From Leptospiraceae bacterium (GTDB lineage: Bacteria > Spirochaetota > Leptospiria > Leptospirales > Leptospiraceae): a stretch of DNA of 64,000 nt. Position 1 is the first letter of the stretch. Every line of letters begins with the position of its first letter. The position numbers were made by a program, and so were the translations under genes. The notes beneath the pieces are model-generated. The model was not told where the DNA came from and did not search any database. It worked only from the letters and a program-made list of their open reading frames with translations. Below, in pieces: positions 53,890-63,382 of the stretch. Location: NCBI GenBank assembly GCA_024233865.1, contig JACKPA010000001.1, positions 186,001 through 250,000 on the forward strand. Reading direction: 5' to 3'.

Positions 53890-54886
53890 TGTTAAATTCA
53901 AGGAATTTTACAGAGAACCAGCAATCATATTTTGGGCTTTAGTTTTTCCCATTATGATGGCTGGTGTTATGGGAATTGCCTTCCAAAATAAAGGTCCGGA
54001 GAGCGTAAAAGCAGGTGTAATTCCAAGCCAGGACTCAAAATTAGAAATAGCGGAGCTCGGAAATGAACAAATTCAATTCAAGCCTATGAACCTAAAGGAA
54101 GCAGAAGAGTCCATCAAGAAAGGGCTCATTAACATTTATATCTTACCAACTTCCAAAGGAGAATATGAGTTTTATTTTGACCCTAAAAATCCGAATGCCT
54201 CCAAAGAATACCATATCATCTTAAACCATTTATACCAAAAACACGGCTATACAATCCCTCATAAAATCGTAAATTTAGAATCAGCCGGAAGTCGCTATAT
54301 AGACTTTTTTATTCCAGGCTTGTTGGGGATGGGAATTATGAATTCGTGTGTCTGGGGATTGGGCTGGGCTTTGATTGAACTAAGGGTGAAAAAGTTACTC
54401 CGAAGAATGGCTGCCACACCAATGAATAAGCCGTATTTCTTTTTTTCGTATTTTGTAACGAGATTGGTTATTTCTTTGGTAGAGTTCTTTTTATTGTTTG
54501 TATTTTCATACTTTTTATTCGACGTAAAAATTTTTGGCTCTTTTTTGGCTGTTGTTCTACTGATCATTTCCGGAAATTGCGCTTTTGCCGGCATTTCAAC
54601 CCTAATTGCCAGTAGAGCAAACAGCACACAAGTTGGAAATGGTTTGATAAATGTAGTGACCTTACCCATGATGGTATTTTCCGGAGTCTTTTTTAGCTAC
54701 CATAGCTTTCCGGAATTTTTGATACCTATTATACAAGGATTACCTCTCACTATATTGGTAGATTCCATACGATCCGTATTTATAGAAGGGACGGGAATTT
54801 CAGGTGTTTATTTGCCTTGCCTAAAATTGCTAGGCTGCGGACTGTTTTTTCAAATTATTGGGATCAAACTATTCAAATGGTACTGA
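53864..54886 (+). CDS. ABC-2 type permease
   Basis: 340 aa from ATG 53864 (AGAGGA 7 bp upstream; a TTG one codon earlier is less likely). One N-terminal helix (about 20-45), a 130-residue extracytoplasmic loop and five C-terminal helices (about 150-338) with the ABC-2 signature around GNGLINVVTLPMMVFSGVFF. Partner of the ATPase encoded just upstream; the exported substrate is unknown. Its 3' end overlaps the convergent acyltransferase gene by 14 bp. Confidence 0.92.
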   Translation: MNQIYQLISVKFKEFYREPAIIFWALVFPIMMAGVMGIAFQNKGPESVKAGVIPSQDSKLEIAELGNEQIQFKPMNLKEAEESIKKGLINIYILPTSKGEYEFYFDPKNPNASKEYHIILNHLYQKHGYTIPHKIVNLESAGSRYIDFFIPGLLGMGIMNSCVWGLGWALIELRVKKLLRRMAATPMNKPYFFFSYFVTRLVISLVEFFLLFVFSYFLFDVKIFGSFLAVVLLIISGNCAFAGISTLIASRANSTQVGNGLINVVTLPMMVFSGVFFSYHSFPEFLIPIIQGLPLTILVDSIRSVFIEGTGISGVYLPCLKLLGCGLFFQIIGIKLFKWY

Positions 54887-56114
54887 TCATTGGTTTTGTT
54901 AAAGAAATGCAGTTTGTCATAAGGGCTTCCATGTCATGCCTTAGACGTTCTGTCACCTTAATAACAGTTTCTTTTTTATTTCGCTTATAGCTAGGATAGT
55001 ATTCCATCAAACCAAAAGGCTCAAAAGTCGTCACCTTTGCTCTTCTCGGTCTAAGTTTTGTTTCACCAAAAAGCACATTCTCGAATCTGTAAATCCACTC
55101 CATAAACCTTTCGGCAGAAGGATAAGAAACCAAATAATCTACTTTGATAATCAAAAAGATATAGGCTCTTTCTACTTCTTTTTTGATTTTACTTAGGTCA
55201 TCCTTGGATAAATTAGAAGCTTTAGAGTTTCTCAAGCCTGCTTCCAATTCATCTATAACGGTAAATATTTCTCTGATTTTATGGATTGCATCGTCTTTTT
55301 CTGAAAACTTTATGCCTAATTTGTGAGCAGCTTGGTTTAGAGCTTCATGTCGTACACGTCCTGCCCGGTAGTTGTAATCCCAGTTTGGCTCCGGTTTAAT
55401 ATTGTAATCTCTTTCTGCGTTTTCCAAAAGTATCTTTCCAACTTCAATGAACCGATTTAGCAAATTGTTTTTCATATTGGATGTGATATTCAACTTTTTT
55501 TCTATTTTTTGAATGGACGTTTCAATTTCTTTGTGCAGTTCTCGAGGAGTTCCGGATAATACGTATTTCACAAACACAGATAAAACTTGAATATCCGCTT
55601 GACTATCTTTTTTCAAAGCATCTTCCAATCCCCACAATCCAATCTGAGCAACTCCGGGCATAAAGGGAATCAAATTATCATTTTCACCGGTTAACATTCC
55701 TTCCGGATAGATTGCAAGTTTTCCGGATTTCTGTGCTAAAACAGACCTAGCCATTTTTATGGAGTTTTTATCTGCTCCACCAGCAAGTACAGAAAAAGCA
55801 CCTACCCTCTTAATAATTTCCCCGGCTAACCCTAAACCCCAGTTAAAAACGTTTCGAGAAGCCATATAATGAAATCTTGAACCCATCACATTGGCAACAT
55901 AATAAGCAATTGCTGGCTCAATGGTTGAAGGATGATTGCTAATGTAGAGAATTCTTTTGGAGCTTAAACTTCGTAGTCTCGTTTTATCCTCTTCATCAAT
56001 ATCTATGCCATCAATATTTAGAGCTTTTTTTAAAATAAGCGGAAGAGCAAAATCAAATGTCCATAGAAGAGGATAACTTATCTCGTGTGGAATAAAAATG
56101 TTTTTTGATTGCAT
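54873..56114 (-). CDS. PlsC-like acyltransferase
   Basis: 413 aa. ISNHPSTIEP (His-x4-Glu in place of the usual His-x4-Asp), VGAFSV, and YPEGMLTGENDNLIPFMPG (motif III) place it in the glycerol-phosphate/1-acyl-glycerol-phosphate acyltransferase group. The 200 residues after the domain are helical and not assigned. It would acylate a lipid precursor at the inner membrane face. Same strand as glgA, 75 bp apart. Confidence 0.8.
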   Translation of the reverse strand: MQSKNIFIPHEISYPLLWTFDFALPLILKKALNIDGIDIDEEDKTRLRSLSSKRILYISNHPSTIEPAIAYYVANVMGSRFHYMASRNVFNWGLGLAGEIIKRVGAFSVLAGGADKNSIKMARSVLAQKSGKLAIYPEGMLTGENDNLIPFMPGVAQIGLWGLEDALKKDSQADIQVLSVFVKYVLSGTPRELHKEIETSIQKIEKKLNITSNMKNNLLNRFIEVGKILLENAERDYNIKPEPNWDYNYRAGRVRHEALNQAAHKLGIKFSEKDDAIHKIREIFTVIDELEAGLRNSKASNLSKDDLSKIKKEVERAYIFLIIKVDYLVSYPSAERFMEWIYRFENVLFGETKLRPRRAKVTTFEPFGLMEYYPSYKRNKKETVIKVTERLRHDMEALMTNCISLTKPMISTI

Positions 56115-56136
56115 AGTTTTTGTCTCTTAAAAACAA

Positions 56137-56187
56137 ACATTTCGAATACGCTTAGGTGTCCGTTCCCTTGAGCGTAGTCAAAGGGAC
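56137..56187. repeat. Two adjacent degenerate copies of the GAGCGTAGTCGA hairpin
   Basis: 56137-56160 (ACATTTCGAATACGC core, arms decayed) and 56163-56187, where TCCCTT and AAGGGA form a new stem around GAGCGTAGTC. They fill most of the 75 bp between the glgA stop and the acyltransferase start. The second copy shows compensated arm changes (GACATT to CCCTT, with AAGGG), as if the hairpin is maintained. Confidence 0.65.
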
Positions 56188-56189
56188 CA

Positions 56190-57623
56190 TTATTCTTTTT
56201 TACGATCTATTGCACGTTGGTAAACTCGCATATATTCTTTGTAGCTGTTTTCCCAACTCCAATCAATCTTCATAACGTTTTCCCTTACTTTATTAAACCT
56301 ATATTTGTCATAATATAAACCACAGGCTCTTTCCAAAGCAAAGTTTAAAGAGTGATCAATTCCTGGTTCAAAAACAAAACCGGTCATATAATCCAAATTA
56401 TCCGATTCGTTTACAGAATCCCGGAGTCCTCCTACCCTAGATACAATGGGAATAGAGCCATATATCTGGCTGTACATCTGGTTTAAGCCACATGGTTCAA
56501 ACAAGGATGGCATAATAAAGAAGTCAGAAGCAGCCTCAATTTTTCGAGCAAGTACCTCGTTAAAGCCTCTGTAAAAATAAATCCTTTGGTTTTGGTGGTG
56601 GGATTGATTGAACAATTCTGCTTCTAATTCTTCCTGCCCCGTTCCTAAAACAACGTAATAAAAAGGTAAGTTTCCCTTCCAATAAAAAGAGTTTAAAAAA
56701 GTTCTAAATCCTTTTTGGTAAGTGAGCCTTCCGATTAATCCAATTAAAGGACGTTCTATATCAACATATAGACCTAAACTGTGATACAAATCCAGTTTAT
56801 TGGCTCGCTTTCCCTCTTCCACATTGGTTATATCATAATGCTTAGATATTTTTGTATCTTTTTGAGGGTTCCATTCATCATAATCAACTCCATTCATAAT
56901 ACCGGTATAAACTCCCTGCCGGTAGTTCAATATCCAGGACAATGTTGCCCCAGCCGGTTCGGATAAAGTTTCATTTCTGTAGCCAGGGCTGACAGTTGTG
57001 ATTTCATCAGCTAGATTAAGCGCACCTTTCATATAATTGACTTTATAGGAATGTTCAAAAATTTCCGGATTAATGTAAAAAGGGTCTATCCGGAGAAAGC
57101 CGGTCATCCAAAACGGATGATCGCCTTGGTAAGTAAGGTTATGAATTGTAAAACAAGTAGGTTTCTTTACTCGAGAAGCAGCGTTTAAAACTGTGACAAT
57201 TGATGTATGCCAATCATGAGAATGTACAATATCAACATCTAAGTGTAATCCTAAATGATAACACGCATAAGAAAAAACAGCAAATATAAAAAGCTCGTCA
57301 TGATTGGCATAAATAGAATAAACATGTTCAAAAGCAGGAGATTCAAAAAAATATAGCGTTACGTTTTCACTTTTGGCAACCAAAAATTTTGATTTAAGGA
57401 GACAATCACTGGCAACCGAACCATAAACAGCATCTTTAGATACACAATCTACTGTTTCTCCCGTAAAATTAATCTTACTTCTATCCGCGTTGGCGAGGAG
57501 GGGAAGTGCAATATGAACTTCGTGGTTTTTTGATTGGCGTTTGGCGAGAGATGCCAGCATATCCGATAAACCACCTACTTTAATATAAGGAAAATATTCA
57601 GCTGTACTATGTAGAATTTTCAT
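56190..57623 (-). CDS. glgA: Glycogen synthase
   Basis: 477 aa from ATG 57623, chosen because the family starts MKILHSTAEYFPYIKVGGL; 19 further codons upstream are open. A GT5 ADP-glucose:starch/glycogen glucosyltransferase. KVGGL (ADP-Glc binding), HSHDWHTS, GRLTYQKG and the MPSLFEPCGLNQMYS retaining-GT motif (Glu) are present. It lies divergent from a GT2 gene across an inverted repeat (57668-57677 with 57712-57721). glgC and glgB are not in the window. Confidence 0.93.
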   Translation of the reverse strand: MKILHSTAEYFPYIKVGGLSDMLASLAKRQSKNHEVHIALPLLANADRSKINFTGETVDCVSKDAVYGSVASDCLLKSKFLVAKSENVTLYFFESPAFEHVYSIYANHDELFIFAVFSYACYHLGLHLDVDIVHSHDWHTSIVTVLNAASRVKKPTCFTIHNLTYQGDHPFWMTGFLRIDPFYINPEIFEHSYKVNYMKGALNLADEITTVSPGYRNETLSEPAGATLSWILNYRQGVYTGIMNGVDYDEWNPQKDTKISKHYDITNVEEGKRANKLDLYHSLGLYVDIERPLIGLIGRLTYQKGFRTFLNSFYWKGNLPFYYVVLGTGQEELEAELFNQSHHQNQRIYFYRGFNEVLARKIEAASDFFIMPSLFEPCGLNQMYSQIYGSIPIVSRVGGLRDSVNESDNLDYMTGFVFEPGIDHSLNFALERACGLYYDKYRFNKVRENVMKIDWSWENSYKEYMRVYQRAIDRKKE

Positions 57624-57667
57624 TGTATTAATAATTTTAGAGTTTATCTTATGGTCAAGATATAAAA

Positions 57668-57721
57668 AATCGAAATGCAAAAAAGCATAAGTTACTGCTT
57701 ACTTTTTATGACATTTCGATT
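57668..57721. promoter_or_regulatory. Inverted repeat between divergent glycosyltransferase genes
   Basis: AATCGAAATG (57668-57677) and CATTTCGATT (57712-57721) are perfect 10-bp inverted copies separated by 34 bp, in the 180-bp region between the glgA and GT2 starts. Could be an operator pair or a relic of the GACATTTCGA-type repeat. Confidence 0.4.
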
Positions 57722-57803
57722 ACCAAATTTTTAAAAGGATTGACTTTACAAGGGATTTTTAATAAAGCAAATAGCAGCTAAGGAAGAGCCAATTTTAAAG
57801 AAA

Positions 57804-58634
57804 ATGAAAAAGTTAGTTAGTATCTGTATCCCGCTTTACAACTCTCAAAACTATATCTTAGACACAATAAAAAGCATACTTTCACAAGATTACGAATTTA
57901 TAGAAGTCATAATTTGTGACGACAGATCTACCGACAATTCTTTTGCAATGGTTGCCAGTTATTTAGAACGCAATCCAAAAGCAAAATCTAAAATCAAGCT
58001 CTTTCAAAATGAGAAAAACTTGGGTATGGTTCCAAACTGGAACCGAGTTGTAGAGCTTGCATGCGGAGAATACATCAAAAACATGGGTGGGGACGACCTA
58101 TTGGAGCCGGATTGCATCTCCAAGCAAGTTGCAATTTTAGAAAAATATCCGGAACTTCCTCTGGTTTTTTGCAAGAAAAAGGTGATTACTTCCAAGGGAA
58201 AATATCTCTTTAGCAAAGGATTCGGAAAAAAATCTGGAACTTACCCTTCTATAGAAACAATTTACAAAGTTTTAAAAATTGGTGGTACTATTTTAGGCGA
58301 GCCGGTTACCGGTCTTTTCAGAAAAGCTGATTTTGTACATTTAAAGGGTTATGATGATCAAATCAGATATCATGCGGATTATGACCTCTGGCTTAGATTG
58401 ATGCTAGAAAGCGATACGTTTTATTATTTGGATGAACCGCTTGTTTCTTTCCGTATTCACCGGGAATCAGCTACTTCAAAGCTCAAAAACGAAAATTTGC
58501 AAGATTTTTGGAAGATGTTTTATAAATTTCAAGATCAAGATTTCTTTCCCAAAATCAATCCCAAGCTATTAAAATATAGAGTGCTTTTTTTGATTTATCT
58601 AAGAGATATAGTCATACGAATTATGAATTTATGA
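57804..58634 (+). CDS. GT2-family glycosyltransferase
   Basis: 276 aa. A GT-A fold: SICIPLYNSQNYI, ICDDRSTDNS, the metal-binding GGDD (about residues 93-96) and the acceptor region YHADYDLWLRLMLES. A nucleotide-sugar is transferred with inversion, probably to a surface polysaccharide or lipid. The last 6 bp overlap the end of the convergent adenylate cyclase gene. Confidence 0.9.
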   Translation: MKKLVSICIPLYNSQNYILDTIKSILSQDYEFIEVIICDDRSTDNSFAMVASYLERNPKAKSKIKLFQNEKNLGMVPNWNRVVELACGEYIKNMGGDDLLEPDCISKQVAILEKYPELPLVFCKKKVITSKGKYLFSKGFGKKSGTYPSIETIYKVLKIGGTILGEPVTGLFRKADFVHLKGYDDQIRYHADYDLWLRLMLESDTFYYLDEPLVSFRIHRESATSKLKNENLQDFWKMFYKFQDQDFFPKINPKLLKYRVLFLIYLRDIVIRIMNL

Positions 58635-61151
58635 TTTTGGGTTTTCCTTTCTTAAAAAGCGAGAAACAATTTCGAGAATTTTTGTCGTATCCAATGGTTT
58701 GACGTGCAGTTCCTTGGCACCAGCAGCCAAAGCTTCATGCCTTGATTCACTTGAATCATCTGCAGTAACAACGATAATCGGACACTCTGTTTTGTTATCT
58801 GTCATGATCTTTTTTAAGGCTTGGATTGTTCGAATTCCATTCATTCCTGGTAAATTGATATCGACAAAAACCAAATCCGGAAAAATGGTTTTGTACATAA
58901 GCAATGCTTCTTCACCGGAAGAAAGCATTGCGGCATCACAATCATACTTTCGTAATGCTACTTCAAATAGTTTTTTGATTGCCGGGTTGTCTTCCACAAC
59001 CATAACAAAAAAAGGTTTCCTCTGCTCTGTTTCGATTTCTTCTTCTTTATAATTGTCTTGTTTGTAGATGGCGGCGCTACATCGGTTGATATAAATTACC
59101 GATACAGGGTCATAAGGAACGACCTTTTGACATTTTGAAAATAGGTTTTTGGCTTCTGTAAATTTTTTTGAGCGAAACAATTTAAGTGCTTCCATGTAAT
59201 CGGTTTCTATGGACAGCATTTTGTCTACCGTATCAGCCGAATATCCATAAAAATTTTCATAAAAAGTTAAAGAATTTGTGCGTCCTCTCACTTTTGCATA
59301 ATCAATCTCTCTCAAATACTTTTTTTGAGAAGCATCTAATTTTTCATAGACCGTATGAGAAGCAATCACAGAAACATAGTATTTTTTGGTAAGTCCTTCC
59401 AGTCTCGAAGCAATGTTTACCGTATCACCGATTGCTGTTGTGTCCATCCTTTCACTTGTTCCAACCGTTCCTATACTAACCATACCCGTATGAATTCCGA
59501 TTCCAATCTTGATGGTAAACTTACCTTCTTTTTCTCTCTCAAGATTCCACCTGTATATAGACTTACATATATCGGTAGATGCTTGAACTGCATCCGAGGA
59601 AGAAATCGGAAAGATTGCCATAATTCCATCTCCAATGATCTTATCCACAAAACCCCTATTTTTATTGATAATGGAAATGGTTTCTCTAAAATAGGTATTC
59701 AAAAAGTAGAATGTTTCTTTAGAACTCAGCTTTTCGGATAAAGACGTAAATCCTCGTATGTCCGAGAAAAAAACAGTCATTTCTCTCTGAAATTGATCTC
59801 CGAGCACAACATCTATAATGTTCTTCTTTTCTAGTAAGTCTAGAAATTCGGTAGGAACAAACCTGGAAATAGAATCATTGGTAACCAAAAGATTTTGTGT
59901 GAGTTCTTCGGATTTGGAAAATGCTCTGGAAAAACGAGCTGCAATCAAAATAGATTGAAATAGTATAAACAAGACAAGTCCATAGCCAAACATATAAAGT
60001 CCATGGTACAACTGAGTTGCAATGAGAATATCGTTGACTACCGCTGCGATCATACAAAGTATTCCCAAGAAAAAAAAGATTATGTCTTCTCTTTTACGAA
60101 TAATCGCTGTTGTGGTTGCATACAGAAGATAGAGTATGGAAAAAACGGTAAATATTTGATAATAAAAGTTTAGGTTGGTAAAGATTTTTACTGGTGCAAA
60201 AAGAACGATTAGAATGAATAAGAAGCTTACTCCTTGTACAAATCGCAAAACCTTATTGGAAAATTCGTTTTGGTAAAGGCTTTGTACAAAACTCATAAAA
60301 AGAGGAAGACCAAGATAGTATGTAAGATATTCGAGCGTAAAAAGCAAATTCCAATCCAGTTTGGGAAAGTCAACATGTAAGATTCTTTCTGAAGTGAGTA
60401 AACTGCGAAAAGAGATCAGAATACAAAATAAACCAAAATAAAGCGGTGACCTGTCCTTTTTTCGCATTAAAAAGAGAGTCAAATGGTAAACTCCCATAAT
60501 CATAAGGGTACTGTAGAGAAAGATGTCCATAAAAAATTGTAGCTTTTTTTCGTTTTGAATCTGGTTCTTTTCACCAATCAAAAAGCTATCCCAAACTCCA
60601 CCATGCGGATCAGAAAAGTTTGCTATCTGAAGAACTAGTTCATAATTTCCATCTTGTATTTTTGGCAGGTAAACTACGGAAGGATTAAAGCCTGGAATTG
60701 TTTCTGCTTCTGTTTTTCCTGGTTTACCACCTCTAAGAATTTCTTGTCCATTGCAAATAAGCCTGAAAGATACACCAATGGTTCCCGTTTTTATTGCTAA
60801 AGCTTGATTTTGCAGAGGCGGCTGAATGTTTAGTCGCAAGGTTGCAAACCCCGTACCCATAATTGGTTTTCCATCAATGCTAAATTTTTTCCATGTTCCG
60901 GGAATATTCACATAGCCTGACAAATCGCCCTTACCACTCGTAAATTCATCCGGTAGTAAAAATTGACCAAAATAAAATTCCCATTCGCCATTGATGGGAA
61001 TAATACCATGCTTAGCAAAATCCCAGTCTTTTAGGTCAAGAAATCCTTTATGAGCTGTTGGCTTTTTTTTGACTTCTTCTTTTTGGCAAGAAAAGCTTAA
61101 TAAGATGCAAAGGGAAATAAGACTTAAATAGTTAAAGATTCTTTTTTTCAT
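58629..61151 (-). CDS. 7TMR-type adenylate cyclase with C-terminal receiver
   Basis: 840 aa. A lipoprotein signal (FSC, Cys22) precedes an extracytoplasmic jelly-roll domain (about 30-195), seven helices (about 205-410, 7TMR-DISM style) and a class III cyclase domain (about 455-620). The cyclase shows both metal Asp (FFSDIRGFT, IIGDGIMAIF) and NIASRLEG (Asn and Arg), so it looks fully active. A helical linker leads to a CheY-type receiver (about 715-835) with VVEDN, phosphorylatable Asp in LVFVDINLPGMNG and HVKPLD Lys. It would make cAMP in response to an outer signal, modulated by phosphorylation. Confidence 0.93.
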   Translation of the reverse strand: MKKRIFNYLSLISLCILLSFSCQKEEVKKKPTAHKGFLDLKDWDFAKHGIIPINGEWEFYFGQFLLPDEFTSGKGDLSGYVNIPGTWKKFSIDGKPIMGTGFATLRLNIQPPLQNQALAIKTGTIGVSFRLICNGQEILRGGKPGKTEAETIPGFNPSVVYLPKIQDGNYELVLQIANFSDPHGGVWDSFLIGEKNQIQNEKKLQFFMDIFLYSTLMIMGVYHLTLFLMRKKDRSPLYFGLFCILISFRSLLTSERILHVDFPKLDWNLLFTLEYLTYYLGLPLFMSFVQSLYQNEFSNKVLRFVQGVSFLFILIVLFAPVKIFTNLNFYYQIFTVFSILYLLYATTTAIIRKREDIIFFFLGILCMIAAVVNDILIATQLYHGLYMFGYGLVLFILFQSILIAARFSRAFSKSEELTQNLLVTNDSISRFVPTEFLDLLEKKNIIDVVLGDQFQREMTVFFSDIRGFTSLSEKLSSKETFYFLNTYFRETISIINKNRGFVDKIIGDGIMAIFPISSSDAVQASTDICKSIYRWNLEREKEGKFTIKIGIGIHTGMVSIGTVGTSERMDTTAIGDTVNIASRLEGLTKKYYVSVIASHTVYEKLDASQKKYLREIDYAKVRGRTNSLTFYENFYGYSADTVDKMLSIETDYMEALKLFRSKKFTEAKNLFSKCQKVVPYDPVSVIYINRCSAAIYKQDNYKEEEIETEQRKPFFVMVVEDNPAIKKLFEVALRKYDCDAAMLSSGEEALLMYKTIFPDLVFVDINLPGMNGIRTIQALKKIMTDNKTECPIIVVTADDSSESRHEALAAGAKELHVKPLDTTKILEIVSRFLRKENPKS

Positions 61152-61186
61152 ATATGTTTTGTATGTATAAAAATTTAAGATATTAA

Positions 61187-63382
61187 TTATTTCAATATAG
61201 TATAGTTGAAGTTTTCTACTCGAAAATAAAGTTCCCTTTTATCGCCATTTGGAGGAAATGTGATAGACGTTCCTTTGGACTTAAAGTGCAGAGTATTTAT
61301 TCCTTCTGTCAAATGATACACTTCTTCAACCAGCGTTCCCTCTTCTGATATTGTAAATTCTTTTTTGGTATTACCTAAAGATATTTCAACTTTATTATTA
61401 TTGGTAAAACCAGGATAAAGAAGTAATCTTATTTTTACATTTAACGGATGGCTACAGTATAAACGGATTGAGCTGTTTTTTTGGCTCCATCGCCAATATC
61501 GGTTGGCTTCCTCTTCCAGCCAATAAAACTCATTGGAAAATGATACAATGGTATCGTCATCATTCATGGGCGCGGGTATATGAAAGTCAGTATCGGGAGA
61601 ATAGCTAATCGAATTTAGGTGTATCAATTGATGGGAAGAAATGTTTACGTTATTTTTATGGCTAATTTTTCTAGTATATGTTTTTCCATTGATGTTGTAC
61701 AAAAGAATATATTCCGGAAGAGATTTTATTGAAAAAACATCAACGTTATAACCATAGATATTAGGATTATCACCATTGATATTAGATTCTATTTTATGGA
61801 TTTTGGATAAAAACAGAAATTGTTCTTCACCCCGAAATCCTTGTGTATATTTTAAATAGAAAATTCTTTTGTGTTTAAATAAGTTATACAAACCTTCGTT
61901 ATCCCATATAAACCCTACTTTCTTTCCCGTTTTGTTCAGAATATATTCTGTCCAGTAATTGTTTTCAAACCCCCAAAAAGTAGGATGAATAATGGCACTT
62001 CCAATATTCTTGGTAAACAGACTAGGAGCGTATATGTAGGAATCCGAAAGCATGTTTTGAAAAGTAGTAGTTTCTATAAAACGATCTACCGAATACCATT
62101 TCAGGTGCGATATTCTTTTGGATTTTATAATAATCTGATTGGTTGCTAAGGCTATAAAGCTTGCCGGAACCAAAGTAATAACGATCATAACGTTTAATAC
62201 AAATTTGAATTTATGGCTGAAATAACTTTTTGCAGTATATAAGAGAAAAGCTATTAATAGAGCATGACCAAAACTTGATACGTAAGAACCAACATACAAT
62301 CGAATATTGTATTCTAACGCCCAAGACCGATGCTTTGCAGTAAGGCAGTAAGGTAGGTTTGGAAAAAAAATGAGTCCTAGTATAAACAATAGTATTCCCA
62401 AACTCTTAATGGATGGTTTATAGTTTTTTGTTTTTAGAATGATAAAAGGAAATAAAATGGCGTAGATTGTGAGCATCGGCCATATAGGATTTAGCTCTCC
62501 AAGATTTTTTAATATATACACAAATGCACGGAACGGGTTCGTATTTTGAGAAGGTAGGTATGTAAATGGTGAAAATGCAGAAAAACGCTCACCTGTTAAG
62601 ATTTCAGAATATTTTATACCAGGAAATGATGAAGTACTAAAATACCACAGTGTTTTTATCGAATCAAAGAGGGTTTTGCTGCTCAGAGCTATGGTATTTC
62701 CATCATAATGGCTTGGATATACTTTTCGAAAAGAAACGTAAGCCATTAAATACAATACCATAGGTAAAGTAATTATAGAAGCAGACTTAATTCTAAACTT
62801 CTTCCATGAGTTTTTGGTAAATAGTATATATAGATATAGAACATATAGAGTTATAAATATCTCACTAAACTGTATTGAGATAAAGTATAATAGACTACTT
62901 AAAAATATGTATTTATAATTGGATTTACCTATTCCAATTACTAACAATGTTAGAGAATTAAAAAATAGGGTTAATGGCAAGGTATACAATAAGGGAGAAG
63001 TTGTAATAAGGTAAAAATCCCAATAGTCTTTTAGTGTTAAAACCCATAAAAACATTGTTGCCCAAGAGATTGTATCAGAAAAGGTTAGTCGTTTGACTAA
63101 AAAACCAAAAGAAAGTATATTGGAAAGAATTACCAAAATCGTAACTATCTTTAAGAGTGGCATCGGGGATATTTTATGTGCCCATAATGCTACAATTCCA
63201 TGAAGAAAAAGAAAATAGATACGACCTTGTGACGTAGCATAATCAACAAAGTCATTATATTCCATGAGTGCGTTATGCATATCATCAGAAGCCGTATAAC
63301 CCGTCCAGATATACGGAGCAAATAGAACCGCAAACAAAATTAAAAATGCTACGAATAAACTACTCTTGTTTGTTAAAACCAT
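61187..63382 (-). CDS. Polytopic membrane protein, probable GT-C glycosyltransferase
   Basis: 731 aa. About 11 membrane helices in residues 8-430 and a soluble C-terminal beta-rich domain. The first loop has YTASDDMHNALMEY; an SDD pair after the first helix is where GT-C enzymes (DUF6056/GtrII-like) place their catalytic acids. It overlaps a GtrB-like polyprenyl-phosphate sugar synthase gene by 23 bp, as expected of a bactoprenol-sugar-dependent surface-glycosylation pair. The target is unknown. Confidence 0.7.
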   Translation of the reverse strand: MVLTNKSSLFVAFLILFAVLFAPYIWTGYTASDDMHNALMEYNDFVDYATSQGRIYFLFLHGIVALWAHKISPMPLLKIVTILVILSNILSFGFLVKRLTFSDTISWATMFLWVLTLKDYWDFYLITTSPLLYTLPLTLFFNSLTLLVIGIGKSNYKYIFLSSLLYFISIQFSEIFITLYVLYLYILFTKNSWKKFRIKSASIITLPMVLYLMAYVSFRKVYPSHYDGNTIALSSKTLFDSIKTLWYFSTSSFPGIKYSEILTGERFSAFSPFTYLPSQNTNPFRAFVYILKNLGELNPIWPMLTIYAILFPFIILKTKNYKPSIKSLGILLFILGLIFFPNLPYCLTAKHRSWALEYNIRLYVGSYVSSFGHALLIAFLLYTAKSYFSHKFKFVLNVMIVITLVPASFIALATNQIIIKSKRISHLKWYSVDRFIETTTFQNMLSDSYIYAPSLFTKNIGSAIIHPTFWGFENNYWTEYILNKTGKKVGFIWDNEGLYNLFKHKRIFYLKYTQGFRGEEQFLFLSKIHKIESNINGDNPNIYGYNVDVFSIKSLPEYILLYNINGKTYTRKISHKNNVNISSHQLIHLNSISYSPDTDFHIPAPMNDDDTIVSFSNEFYWLEEEANRYWRWSQKNSSIRLYCSHPLNVKIRLLLYPGFTNNNKVEISLGNTKKEFTISEEGTLVEEVYHLTEGINTLHFKSKGTSITFPPNGDKRELYFRVENFNYTILK